Source: a virus
IMG/VR virus record: IMGVR_UViG_3300043427_004031
Location: 1 to 49,579 of that record
DNA length: 49,579 bases
Reading direction: 5' to 3' (one strand)
The translations under genes were made by a program, and so were the position numbers. This document shows positions 22,965-32,451 of the stretch, piece by piece. Under the pieces are notes generated by a model. The model had not been told where the DNA came from. It was given only the letters and a program-made list of their open reading frames with translations, and made no database searches. Numbering within the stretch: position 1 is the stretch's first letter; every line of letters starts with the position of its first letter.

Positions 22965-23998
22965 TGGAACAAGATTATTTAAAATACTTAAATACAGAAA
23001 GAGAAATATCTCAATTTAAAATTGAATATTTAAAAAAAATGCTTCACAAGGGTGATGCATCAACAAGGAGGCTTCTTGCAATAGAGGAGGAATTTCTACA
23101 GATTCCTTTTGAAAATATTGCAGGAAGTCTCTCAGAGCTTTTGTCCGCTATAAAAATATTTAGAGATTCAAGAACTGCCTTTCACGATCTTTATCCAGAT
23201 GATAAAAAAATAAAAAATAACGTCTTAAGTTTATTTCAAGATAAAGTTAAAGAAAAAATATTAGAAATAGACAAGGGAATGAATGGACTAAAGATAAAGC
23301 AGGCAAGAGAAAGAGCAAGGGTTCTGACAATTCTTTTGTGCATTCATTTATATTTAAATGAAAGTGTTAGAAAAATAAATGGTCTAGGCTTAAATATAAA
23401 TGAAGGCGACCTTCTTATTGAAATAAGCAAAAAATACGAAGATGATATTTTTATCTTTTATAATTATGTTATTGAAAATATTAAAAGTTTTGCATTTTTA
23501 AGCGAATCTTCAAGAGAAATAATATCTGAAATAAAAAAGCTAGATAATATTTCAGCCGACCACCAAAGTGGTTTTTTTGAAATAAAACAAAAATCATTTA
23601 GAAATAGAAAGCTATTTGGATTTTTCTTGCCATCAAAGCACTCTGGAAGAGAAACTCTAAGGCCATATTATATGAGTATATTTGATGAAGATGGATTTAA
23701 TCTGTCAAAATTATTTTTGAATGCACCAAGAGCAGTTCTGTTGGATGATGAATATTATAAGTTTATAACACTTGTATCTTTGGATGAAATAAAAGATAAT
23801 CTGGTATTATTGGAAAAATATGAAGAGTTAATAAAGAAAATTTTTCATATAAAACTAAGTGGAAAAAATAACCTAAAAATAGATACAAATTCATCTGAAA
23901 TCTTAATACCATCATCAAGAACAGAAGATGAGGGCATTAGGGATGCGCTAAAAGAATCTTCTGCTATTTTTTCAAATATATTAAAAAGTATTATTTAA
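22964..23998 (+). CDS. Hypothetical helical protein, 344 residues
   Basis: The start overlaps the sigma factor stop (TAATG). The protein is mainly helical and lysine/glutamate-rich, with no signal, membrane segment or recognised motif. A central beta-like portion (SRNRKLFGFFLPSKHSG-like region, about 205-225) separates two helical halves. Because it is coupled to the sigma gene and precedes the 2457-residue gene, it might be a late structural or assembly protein, but nothing in the sequence decides this. Codon use is typical of the AT-rich background. Confidence 0.75.
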   Translation: MEQDYLKYLNTEREISQFKIEYLKKMLHKGDASTRRLLAIEEEFLQIPFENIAGSLSELLSAIKIFRDSRTAFHDLYPDDKKIKNNVLSLFQDKVKEKILEIDKGMNGLKIKQARERARVLTILLCIHLYLNESVRKINGLGLNINEGDLLIEISKKYEDDIFIFYNYVIENIKSFAFLSESSREIISEIKKLDNISADHQSGFFEIKQKSFRNRKLFGFFLPSKHSGRETLRPYYMSIFDEDGFNLSKLFLNAPRAVLLDDEYYKFITLVSLDEIKDNLVLLEKYEELIKKIFHIKLSGKNNLKIDTNSSEILIPSSRTEDEGIRDALKESSAIFSNILKSII

Positions 23999-24010
23999 TT
24001 AGAGTGAACT

Positions 24011-27000
24011 ATGATTAAAAAGACCGCACAGAGCTTAGAAGAACTAGACTATATGTACAAAAATATAGTCTTTAATAATTCAGAAGATATAAGGCCATCG
24101 CTTCAAGATAGAATAAGAATTTCTGAATATGCAATTAAAGAAGCGCAAGAGGCTATTGCTGCCGGAAATAATCCCTTTTATTATAATACTGATTTTATTG
24201 AAAAGCTTTTTGGGTCTCCAGATTATAACACATTATCACAGGAAGAAAGAAAGACTCTAATAACTGCAGCCGGAACAATAATGTTAACATCAGATCTTGA
24301 TGCTGACATATTATTAGAAGGAATAACCTCTGCTTTTAATAAGTATAAAACAGAATTTTATTCAAAAAATAAACCAGAAGAGGTTGTAGAACAAGAGGTA
24401 GTAACAGAAGAGCTACCAGCAGAGGATAACTTATATGGCTGGTATGTAACTAGCGGACAATCTTTTTCACCATCAGAGCGCTTCTTTGGTCCATTTCAAA
24501 GTAAGACAGAAGCAATTCTACATTCGATATTGATACATCCAAGTGGTGCTGCAGGAGAAAATACAGTTCTTTCTGCAGCACAAGCTCTAAACTCACTAAG
24601 AGGGTTTGACAAAAATATACTCGATCTTGATGGATCAAGCGATATAAAAAATGAGCCAGTTTTAAATGCAAATATATCTGGTGCAATTCTACAGGTTATA
24701 TCAGAACTTTCCTCTGGTTCCATTGATGCAGATATATCAAAAAATGAAGATTTATTTTATTCTTTAGCTGATTATATAGAGGATAAAAATTCTGAATCTT
24801 CAATCGATTCAATATTAAAAATTAACAATGTTTTAAGCTTAAACTTTATAAAAGATTTTGCAACTTATTATTTGAATAAACTTGGCTTGCTTAAGTCCAA
24901 AAAAGAAGAAGATGTTCCAGTAGAAGTTCAGCCTGATAAAGTTAATGAAGAAAAAAAGGATATATCAGAAGCAATATTAGAATTAAACTCAAAAAATAAT
25001 CAGAAAAAACTAGACCTGCCAAAGAGTGATGTTCCACTATCAAAAGCAGTATATAATGCATTTGATTCATCTGGACTTCAATCAATATCTATAGTTGACG
25101 AACAGGATGCAGATATGCTTTCTGATTCTAAAATCTCTGAGTTTATAACTCAGATGAGCATTAAATCAGCAGAGCTTTCAAAAATAACAGACGAAGCAAT
25201 TGATGGAACGCTTGACAAATGCTTTGATCAGCTAAAAGAGTTTTTTGAAAAAAGCATAAAAAAAGATAGAGAAATTAAGCAGCTGATATATGAGTTTAGA
25301 AGAAAAAATCCTCTTCTTTTAAGCCAAGAGTGGACACAAACAAAGTCTGCTGAGTGGGAATTTCAAAGCAGATTTTCTATTACAAAAAGACTTTTTGAAA
25401 ACAAAGAAACATTTGAAAATATAAGTTCATTTTTTTACAGATTAATGAAGTCTTTTCTTTTTGGAAGAGAGCAAAAGATAAAAAAAGATATTGATATAAA
25501 GGTATCAAAATACGTTGCAAGATCTAACATAAAAATAGATAGCGATGGAACTGAAGATGCGGCATATTATGTATATGGAAATATCTTAGTTATATTAGAA
25601 AAAGTTGCAAAAAATGCAATAAAAGAAAAAATAGATAGAATAATTTCAACTTCATTATTGGATATGATTGATGCATCATCAGTTATTGATGAATTGGCAC
25701 TTAATGATATTAGCCTTCAGTCATATATAAATAACGAGATTCAAAAATATTTTCAATCAGAAGAAAATATACTAGACCAGCAATCATTCAACACTATTGC
25801 ATGCGGAGTGTGCGGTCAAGTTACGCAGGTTCCATCGGAATATAAAGATGAGCTAACTGAATTTTCAAGATCTGAAAATCAATATTCTTTCTTTAAAGAA
25901 AATGGAGATTTTATATCAGAATCAGAATTAGCATCCCAATCTCACAGTCTATCTGCTGATGCAAAAAATATGATATCAGCAATAATAAATAAGCAATATT
26001 CAAAAAAATCAGCAACAGAGCTATCCTCTATATTAAATAGCATACTAAATAAGAGTTATCCTTGGGAAGAAATTAATCGTATGATATATGATCCAGAGGC
26101 AATTGATGGATCTCAAGAATCTAAGATTTTATTAAACGTAATTGGGCATATAATAAGAAATGATAAGTTAAAATCTCTTGGTGCATCTTCATCTGGAGTT
26201 AGAGGAATTTTCCAAAATAAAACACTCTGTGCGGCATCATTAATTAAGCTTGCTGCATCAATGAAGCAGGATACAAGAATACTTAAGAGTCTAGAAGAAA
26301 AAAGAGATTATGCCTGTCTTGCAAGAGTTAGAAAGAGCTATATAAACGAAGGTGAATCAATTCCAGAATATCAACTTGCTGCATATAGCGAATATTCTGG
26401 AAGCGGAGTTTCAAGCGAGCAGTCTGAAAGTGGATTTAAGATTGGCTATAGGTTCTCAAGAAATACTGCAAATTGTCCATGTCATATAAGCCAAGATTCT
26501 GCAGTAGGATCATCAATACTTAGCTCAAAGAAGTATGAAGGATTAATTAATTTTATAGCCATACCAAAAGTACCAGGAAATATGGTTGATGAGTTGGTAG
26601 GTAATGAAAGACTTGGATTAAAAAGAGAGGATATATATTATCCGCCAACTGCACCAGATGGAAGTCTTTCTTCTGGTGATCAGTTATCAAGGGTAGCTTA
26701 TCCAATCTGCGGAAAGAAAGTATCTATATCAATGTTTGATAAGGATCCTTCTAGCAAAAATTATATTAGAAACGTTCTTTTGAATATTCTAAATTCAAAA
26801 GGAAAAGAATCATTTGTTTCAGCCGTAAAAACACTTATAAATTACGGAATAGAAATGAATGATTTGAGGCCACACGTTGAAGCTGTTGTTGGCAATATAG
26901 TATCTGTATCTTCAAGAAAAAATATACTTGATGTTTTATTTAAAAAATCAAAAATATCAACAGCACAAGAGATAAAAGAAACAGATGCTTATATAATTAA

Positions 27001-30000
27001 GGATTTGGGCTTGGTATGTGACAGTGGCCATAGATTTACTCTTGAGCAATCTTGGATGTTTTCTAGAGCACATTCTTCAATTGCAATCACTCACACAACA
27101 AGAACTGTGAGCAAAAAAGCAATACTATCATTACTATCTGGAGACGATGATTCAATTCTAAAGACTTTAACATCTTCAAAGTATTCTGATGGAATTGGAA
27201 TAATTAAAGTTTTTAGCGAAAATGAGCCAATACCATCTGGATATATCATGCCAAATCAAGCATCCAGTATAGAGGAGCTGATTGGAGCAATAAACGATCA
27301 AAGACTTTATTTTAAAGTTGGTAGCTTGGTCTATATAATTGGGCAAAAGTCATCATCAGGTTTATTTAAAAAGAATCCTTGGGAATATGGCAAACTATCA
27401 ATGCCATCAAGAACTGATTTTTATGTAACAAGATATATAGGCGGTCTTCAAAGCACAACTGTATCATCCGAAGAGGGTGGAACTACAGAGCTTGATATAG
27501 CAGATATCTCTGAAATGCCCGATGAATCAGCATACGAATCAATGGTGGCATCAAAAGCTGCTACTACTAAAATTATTGGCTCTACTTATACAAAAGAAAT
27601 AATTGAAAAATATGGGTTATTAGAGGCATTGATGCCTGGAATAACAAAAGAATATTTTAGATCATATTCTGAGATTCCAGAAGATGCAGAATCTTTTTCT
27701 GCCTCAATATTTTCAGAGGCTGTATCGGAATTTATAAATAAATTTGTAAAGCTCTTGAAGATGTCAAGATATTGGGGAAAGATATCTGCGGATGGTCAAG
27801 CTGACTTCTTAATGAATCCGCTATCAGTTCCAAAGAAAGATCCAAAGATAATTGACAAAATAAAATTAGAACTTCAGTCTATTTCAAATACATTAAACAT
27901 AAGTAATGATAAACTGGAAGTAGTTTATTCTAACTTTTTTAACGCATATGATATAAATGGCTTATTTGAAAGAAACGTATCTTTTGATAAGTTTGTTAGT
28001 TTGGCCGGTATAGCACAATACTATAGGGACTTTTCAGTTCCATTTATTTCAAATCTTAATGAAAAATTAGCAGTTAGCGCAATAATTGAGAATATATCAT
28101 CCGCTGTATATAAAAACATCGGTCTTATATTTGGAGTAGACGAGAGCAGCATAACGTCTATAGTTGGAGAAAATAAGGTAAGAGAATTTTGCAATAATAT
28201 TTCAGCATTACTTTATTCTCCATATAAAAATTATGAAGTAAAAAGAATACTAGAAGATGCAATAGTCAACTACACAGGAAGGGCAATAACATTCTCATAT
28301 GCAATAGATGTAGTAAATAACATAAGATCTTTTTACTCAAGATATTTCTTAAATCAATCATCTCAGCTTTATATAGGTGTTACTGGAGCAAGATCTGATG
28401 TATTTGGATTGATAAATGAATCTCTTCAATCTGCAAAGTTTGATGAGTCTGCAGATTCAGCATTTATTCCAAAGATTATAATAATGGATAATGAAGAATT
28501 TAATGCAAATATATCTGAAATAGAATCAGGGCTAAAAGATGCATATTCTTTAGATACAGTCTTTTTGGGATATATGAGATCTAAGGGTATATCTCCTGAT
28601 ATAAGCAATAAAAGCCTATATAGCGTGCAAAGAGCCATTGTTTTTTCTCGATTTGAACAATGTATAAAGATGGCAACAGCATCTATCGACTATCTCATTC
28701 TAGACCTAATATCAAAGCCAATTGGATCAAGATCAATAGGTAATGCGGCAAGGCAGCTTGATTTATGTATAGAGCCGCTAATGAAGCAAAGAGATCCTCA
28801 GAATTTTGAAATAATTAAACCAAAGATATTAGAATCAAGAATGCTATATGGCGAAGCTGATAGAATATTTGAAAGAAATGCTGTTCAATATGGAAAAATA
28901 CAGCTAAATCCAGACTTAGTAAGATTTGACACAACAGAAGATATATATCCTGCTCCAATGGTATTTTCTGTTCAACAGTTTTATTCAATGCAAATAAACA
29001 AAAACAAACTAATCAATGGAAATAACTATATATATAAGTTTGCACAAACTACAATAAAAGAGCCTTACTTAATTTTAATAAAAGAAATTATTGTAGATGG
29101 AGCTGATTCTGCAAAAAGACTTTATATATGTATTGCTCCAAAAGATATTATAATAAAAGATCCATCCAAAGTTGGAGATCTGCCAAATATTGATATAATG
29201 GATATTATGCCAAGTGGAACTATAAGACTCAATACAAAGCAGGGTCTTGAGTTTGCATCAAGATATATAAAAAATATCGATTCATTTGATAAGTCAAGAT
29301 TATTGCTAGTTGATTCCAGCATAAGAACTGGAATATTATTTACTCAATCACATGTTGATTCTGCAATATCTGGATCATCAGACCAAAATAATATATTTGA
29401 AATAAGAATTCAAAAAATAGATGAACCACCAGTATTTTGGCCACCACCAAACAATTTGATTATGAATAATTACTATGTTGCAAGATCTCCTGGTGATGTG
29501 AGTAAAAAATACATAGAAGACCTCAATGAAATACTACTATCAAAAGGTATTTCCCCACAAATTCAAAATAAAGAAGATGCAATAATTGACAAGAAAATGG
29601 CAGAGCATCTAAAGACTGGATTTAGGGGTGATAAGACAAAGGATATAGAGCTATATTACAGAAGCTTGCTTGGAGAAAGTATTAGAGATTTTATTACAAA
29701 TATAGATGTATTTCCAACGTCACAAACATCAAAGACCATGATAACCTCATCATCACATGGACTAATATTGCCAGTCGGTGGAGAGTATGAGAATATATCA
29801 AGAGCAGTAAACTCAATTGATAAGGAGTTAATTCAGGATACAAAAGATAGCTTTACATTAACAGAGTCAAATATATTTATTCCAAGAGATGGAATGACAC
29901 CACTAAATATTTCTTGGGCCTTTATTGCAAAAGATCCACAGTTTAAAGATGAGAATGGTGTTGTTAAGACAAAAATAGTTCAGTCTGGATGTGTACAAAA

Positions 30001-31384
30001 GTTAAAATATATATCTATTCAGCTATCAGAATTATATAATTGGTTTAAGCAAACGGAGTCTATACTTCTTGAGATAAAAAAGAAAAAGTTTAGAAGAAGC
30101 TGGAATATATCTGTTCAAACAGAGGATATGTTTTTGCAGAACATGATATCTGAGGTATCTCCGCTTGTAAATATAAGCATAGATCTTTCGTCTGGATTGC
30201 GTACAGCATATCCTGCAAAATATGAGTCTGTTCTTCCTGCTTATCCAAAAGAATCAAATATAACTTTGCAGGCATTTATGGAAAAACTTGGCCTATTGTG
30301 TGACCTTTATAATGCAGCACAAAAGGTAAATAAGATATATATGGAGCAGACTCCAATGATTGATTCTGTTTCTGCAATAAATTTGGCTGACAAAAAATCT
30401 GCAGGAAAACAAACAAAGAAGACAAGTCAGCAGGCATTCTGTTTGAGGTTGCTCGATCCATATTCAATTTGGTCAATGTTGAATAATCCAGCAATGCACA
30501 CCACTTTTGGTGGGCCAATAAATCCAGATGATATAGATAGCTATAAGGAATTTGTAAAGTCAACATTTGGATTACAGGATATAGTATCTGCAGTTCATTC
30601 AGAAACTAAGATTGCAGAAAATCTATTTACAGTAGAAGATTTATTCGATCTGCCAGGATTCTTCTTAAGGTCTAAGAATGTAAACGAAGATATACTAAAG
30701 AAGGTTGCAGAATTCTTTAATCTTCAACTAGATGAAAATAATAATGTAGAGACTCATATGCTAGGAACTCCAAAGGCATCTGCTGTTAAAAATAAAAAGA
30801 TAAGCGGAGTTATAGAGTCATGTCAAACATCTGATTATGCAGTTCACCCAGATTCTCATGTAATATACCCAGCAAAATTAACTCATTCTCTAAACGATCT
30901 TACAAATAGTGCTCTTAATGCAATATTAAAAGAAGCAAGAAACAAAGTAAAGCAGATGAGAGGCGATGTTGAAGAAAGAATAACTTCAGAATCAGTAGGA
31001 TTGACAAGCGAAGAAATTAATCAAAAAATTCTAAATGAACTAAAGAGACTAACAATAGAAGAGGTAATGAATCATAAGGATGTACTTGAATCAAGAAGAA
31101 AGGCTGCTGCTCTAAACTCAGGAGAGGAAGTCCTATCAATTGATTCTATTGTAAAAGCATCTACATCAGTGCCAAATATTCAGAGGCCAAACGAACTTAT
31201 AGAGGAAACCCTAAAGATATTTAGGGATCTTTGGACCTCAGATACAAAGAAGGTTGGAAAAGATTTGTCCTGGAGAAAGATTGCACAGTCCGCAACTGAT
31301 GATGACGGTACTATAATAACGTCCCTCTACCGCAGGTGGTGGGAAGCGTACCTAAACACAATCGCCAAGAACTACTACAATTAG
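24011..31384 (+). CDS. Giant hypothetical protein, 2457 residues
   Basis: The single largest gene, 15% of the window. No family is recognised. The protein is soluble and mixed helical, with no transmembrane segments. It contains several cysteine pairs that could bind zinc: ACGVCGQV (near residue 597), NCPCH (near 818), PICGKK (near 898) and VCDSGH (near 1000). I find no polymerase motif such as DFDGD, no Walker motif, and no lysozyme or peptidase signature. The N-terminus (MIKKTAQSLEEL) resembles the start of several other proteins in the window that may be virion components. Candidates are a large internal virion or ejected protein, or a tail-associated protein. The last 60 bases are much GC-richer than the body. 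Confidence 0.85.
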   Translation: MIKKTAQSLEELDYMYKNIVFNNSEDIRPSLQDRIRISEYAIKEAQEAIAAGNNPFYYNTDFIEKLFGSPDYNTLSQEERKTLITAAGTIMLTSDLDADILLEGITSAFNKYKTEFYSKNKPEEVVEQEVVTEELPAEDNLYGWYVTSGQSFSPSERFFGPFQSKTEAILHSILIHPSGAAGENTVLSAAQALNSLRGFDKNILDLDGSSDIKNEPVLNANISGAILQVISELSSGSIDADISKNEDLFYSLADYIEDKNSESSIDSILKINNVLSLNFIKDFATYYLNKLGLLKSKKEEDVPVEVQPDKVNEEKKDISEAILELNSKNNQKKLDLPKSDVPLSKAVYNAFDSSGLQSISIVDEQDADMLSDSKISEFITQMSIKSAELSKITDEAIDGTLDKCFDQLKEFFEKSIKKDREIKQLIYEFRRKNPLLLSQEWTQTKSAEWEFQSRFSITKRLFENKETFENISSFFYRLMKSFLFGREQKIKKDIDIKVSKYVARSNIKIDSDGTEDAAYYVYGNILVILEKVAKNAIKEKIDRIISTSLLDMIDASSVIDELALNDISLQSYINNEIQKYFQSEENILDQQSFNTIACGVCGQVTQVPSEYKDELTEFSRSENQYSFFKENGDFISESELASQSHSLSADAKNMISAIINKQYSKKSATELSSILNSILNKSYPWEEINRMIYDPEAIDGSQESKILLNVIGHIIRNDKLKSLGASSSGVRGIFQNKTLCAASLIKLAASMKQDTRILKSLEEKRDYACLARVRKSYINEGESIPEYQLAAYSEYSGSGVSSEQSESGFKIGYRFSRNTANCPCHISQDSAVGSSILSSKKYEGLINFIAIPKVPGNMVDELVGNERLGLKREDIYYPPTAPDGSLSSGDQLSRVAYPICGKKVSISMFDKDPSSKNYIRNVLLNILNSKGKESFVSAVKTLINYGIEMNDLRPHVEAVVGNIVSVSSRKNILDVLFKKSKISTAQEIKETDAYIIKDLGLVCDSGHRFTLEQSWMFSRAHSSIAITHTTRTVSKKAILSLLSGDDDSILKTLTSSKYSDGIGIIKVFSENEPIPSGYIMPNQASSIEELIGAINDQRLYFKVGSLVYIIGQKSSSGLFKKNPWEYGKLSMPSRTDFYVTRYIGGLQSTTVSSEEGGTTELDIADISEMPDESAYESMVASKAATTKIIGSTYTKEIIEKYGLLEALMPGITKEYFRSYSEIPEDAESFSASIFSEAVSEFINKFVKLLKMSRYWGKISADGQADFLMNPLSVPKKDPKIIDKIKLELQSISNTLNISNDKLEVVYSNFFNAYDINGLFERNVSFDKFVSLAGIAQYYRDFSVPFISNLNEKLAVSAIIENISSAVYKNIGLIFGVDESSITSIVGENKVREFCNNISALLYSPYKNYEVKRILEDAIVNYTGRAITFSYAIDVVNNIRSFYSRYFLNQSSQLYIGVTGARSDVFGLINESLQSAKFDESADSAFIPKIIIMDNEEFNANISEIESGLKDAYSLDTVFLGYMRSKGISPDISNKSLYSVQRAIVFSRFEQCIKMATASIDYLILDLISKPIGSRSIGNAARQLDLCIEPLMKQRDPQNFEIIKPKILESRMLYGEADRIFERNAVQYGKIQLNPDLVRFDTTEDIYPAPMVFSVQQFYSMQINKNKLINGNNYIYKFAQTTIKEPYLILIKEIIVDGADSAKRLYICIAPKDIIIKDPSKVGDLPNIDIMDIMPSGTIRLNTKQGLEFASRYIKNIDSFDKSRLLLVDSSIRTGILFTQSHVDSAISGSSDQNNIFEIRIQKIDEPPVFWPPPNNLIMNNYYVARSPGDVSKKYIEDLNEILLSKGISPQIQNKEDAIIDKKMAEHLKTGFRGDKTKDIELYYRSLLGESIRDFITNIDVFPTSQTSKTMITSSSHGLILPVGGEYENISRAVNSIDKELIQDTKDSFTLTESNIFIPRDGMTPLNISWAFIAKDPQFKDENGVVKTKIVQSGCVQKLKYISIQLSELYNWFKQTESILLEIKKKKFRRSWNISVQTEDMFLQNMISEVSPLVNISIDLSSGLRTAYPAKYESVLPAYPKESNITLQAFMEKLGLLCDLYNAAQKVNKIYMEQTPMIDSVSAINLADKKSAGKQTKKTSQQAFCLRLLDPYSIWSMLNNPAMHTTFGGPINPDDIDSYKEFVKSTFGLQDIVSAVHSETKIAENLFTVEDLFDLPGFFLRSKNVNEDILKKVAEFFNLQLDENNNVETHMLGTPKASAVKNKKISGVIESCQTSDYAVHPDSHVIYPAKLTHSLNDLTNSALNAILKEARNKVKQMRGDVEERITSESVGLTSEEINQKILNELKRLTIEEVMNHKDVLESRRKAAALNSGEEVLSIDSIVKASTSVPNIQRPNELIEETLKIFRDLWTSDTKKVGKDLSWRKIAQSATDDDGTIITSLYRRWWEAYLNTIAKNYYN

Positions 31385-31392
31385 GAGAATAA

Positions 31393-31674
31393 ATGAGCGC
31401 CGAATCTACCGAAACAACCACAAAGACAGAAGTAAAGAATGGCAACTACAGTATGGACAATGTTCGTTCAATGGTTCGCCAGCTGAATGAACTCGATGCT
31501 CAAATGAAAGAGCTTCGTGAAGAGCGCAAGCGAGTTGTAGCAGACTTTGTTGATGAATACAATGTTCCACTAAAGGAAGTAAAGGAAGCCGTCAAGATGG
31601 CTAAGTCCGATATCGATCCTGAGGTAACAGCATCAATCTACGCTCACATTGCAGATCTTGTAGAGCAGAAGTGA
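31393..31674 (+). CDS. Small helical protein, possible GapR-like DNA-binding protein
   Basis: A 93-residue protein. After a Thr-rich N-terminus, residues 25-60 form a charged helix (VRQLNELDAQMKELREERKR) followed by VADFVDEYNVPLKEVKEAVKMAK. The pattern of a long E/K/R helix, a short turn and a second helix beginning V-x-L-K-x-V-x-x-x-V resembles GapR/DUF2312 proteins, which clamp overtwisted DNA near replication forks. The match is by pattern only. GGAG lies just upstream. It could equally be a small coiled-coil protein of another family. Confidence 0.7.
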   Translation: MSAESTETTTKTEVKNGNYSMDNVRSMVRQLNELDAQMKELREERKRVVADFVDEYNVPLKEVKEAVKMAKSDIDPEVTASIYAHIADLVEQK

Positions 31675-31708
31675 TCGCTAATAGCGCAGAGTAATCAGGA
31701 GTAATAAG

Positions 31709-32365
31709 ATGATAAATAGAGTAGAGCAGGTAAGCACCTCTAATGATTTTTATGACTTTATAACACAAAAATTTTCAGATGGTGTTAATTTGGTAGAAAG
31801 CGTATCCGATGATCTAACAAAAGAAATAGAAGAAGAGACTGGATATCTTATTGGTGGCTCTCAGTACTTTGATCTTGAAAAAAATGAAAGTGTTGCTGTT
31901 TTTTCCATGCAAAAGAATATAGATAGGGAACATAGTCATTGGGTAAATCCAAAGTATGATAAAGTAGTAAGAATATCAAGCAATCCATATTCTGATAGAA
32001 AGGAAAATATAGAGCACAAAAGCATAGAGTCTGCAAAAGATGCATATGATAGAGCAATTCAAAATGATTGGCTTGTAGTAAGGGCTGATATACCAAATAT
32101 GCTAAAATTTGGATGGCTTGAAGTAAGAGGATCTGGAACAACTCATCACTGTATTTCTGCAAGAAATCTAAAAGGATTACAGAGAAAAGCTCCTGATTCA
32201 ATAGGAAAAACACTAGAAGAATATAACAGAATGTTTCCAGATGCAGTTTACTCTGAGGAGTTTACTACAACCAAAAAAGATGGAACTGTAGTAAATGTTT
32301 TAGAGACGGTTAGCAAGGTAGCAGAAGTTATTGCAATAACTCATGCAAAATCTATTGAAAAATAG
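31709..32365 (+). CDS. Hypothetical protein, 218 residues
   Basis: AGGAG at about 31698 precedes ATG 31709. The protein is mixed alpha/beta, acidic at the N-terminus, with a conserved-looking core VVRADIPNMLKFGWLEVRGS and THHCISARNLKG (about residues 130-165). No family is recognised. A strong terminator follows, so the transcript from the sigma factor onward probably ends here. Confidence 0.75.
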   Translation: MINRVEQVSTSNDFYDFITQKFSDGVNLVESVSDDLTKEIEEETGYLIGGSQYFDLEKNESVAVFSMQKNIDREHSHWVNPKYDKVVRISSNPYSDRKENIEHKSIESAKDAYDRAIQNDWLVVRADIPNMLKFGWLEVRGSGTTHHCISARNLKGLQRKAPDSIGKTLEEYNRMFPDAVYSEEFTTTKKDGTVVNVLETVSKVAEVIAITHAKSIEK

Positions 32366-32387
32366 TACGGCCTTTTAAAAATAAAAG

Positions 32388-32421
32388 AAGAGCGGGAGAA
32401 GTAGAATTCTCCCGCTCTTTT
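32388..32421 (+). terminator. Intrinsic terminator before dnaE
   Basis: AAGAGCGGGAGAA (32388-32400) pairs with TTCTCCCGCTCTT (32407-32419), a 13-bp perfect stem with a six-base loop and a short T-run. Confidence 0.9.
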
Positions 32422-32428
32422 CGTTCGC

Positions 32429-32435
32429 GTACAAT
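32429..32435 (+). promoter_or_regulatory. Candidate -10 box (GTACAAT) for dnaE
   Basis: GTACAAT lies 16 bases before ATG 32452. The context CGCGTACAATATAAGG is nearly repeated as CGCGTACTATTTAAGG at 37374-37389, upstream of another transcription unit. Confidence 0.45.
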
Positions 32436-32451
32436 ATAAGGCGAGGATTTT

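Noticed and set aside
24011-31384. Virion RNA polymerase in the giant gene
   Set aside because: No DFDGD or other polymerase metal motif is visible in the translation.
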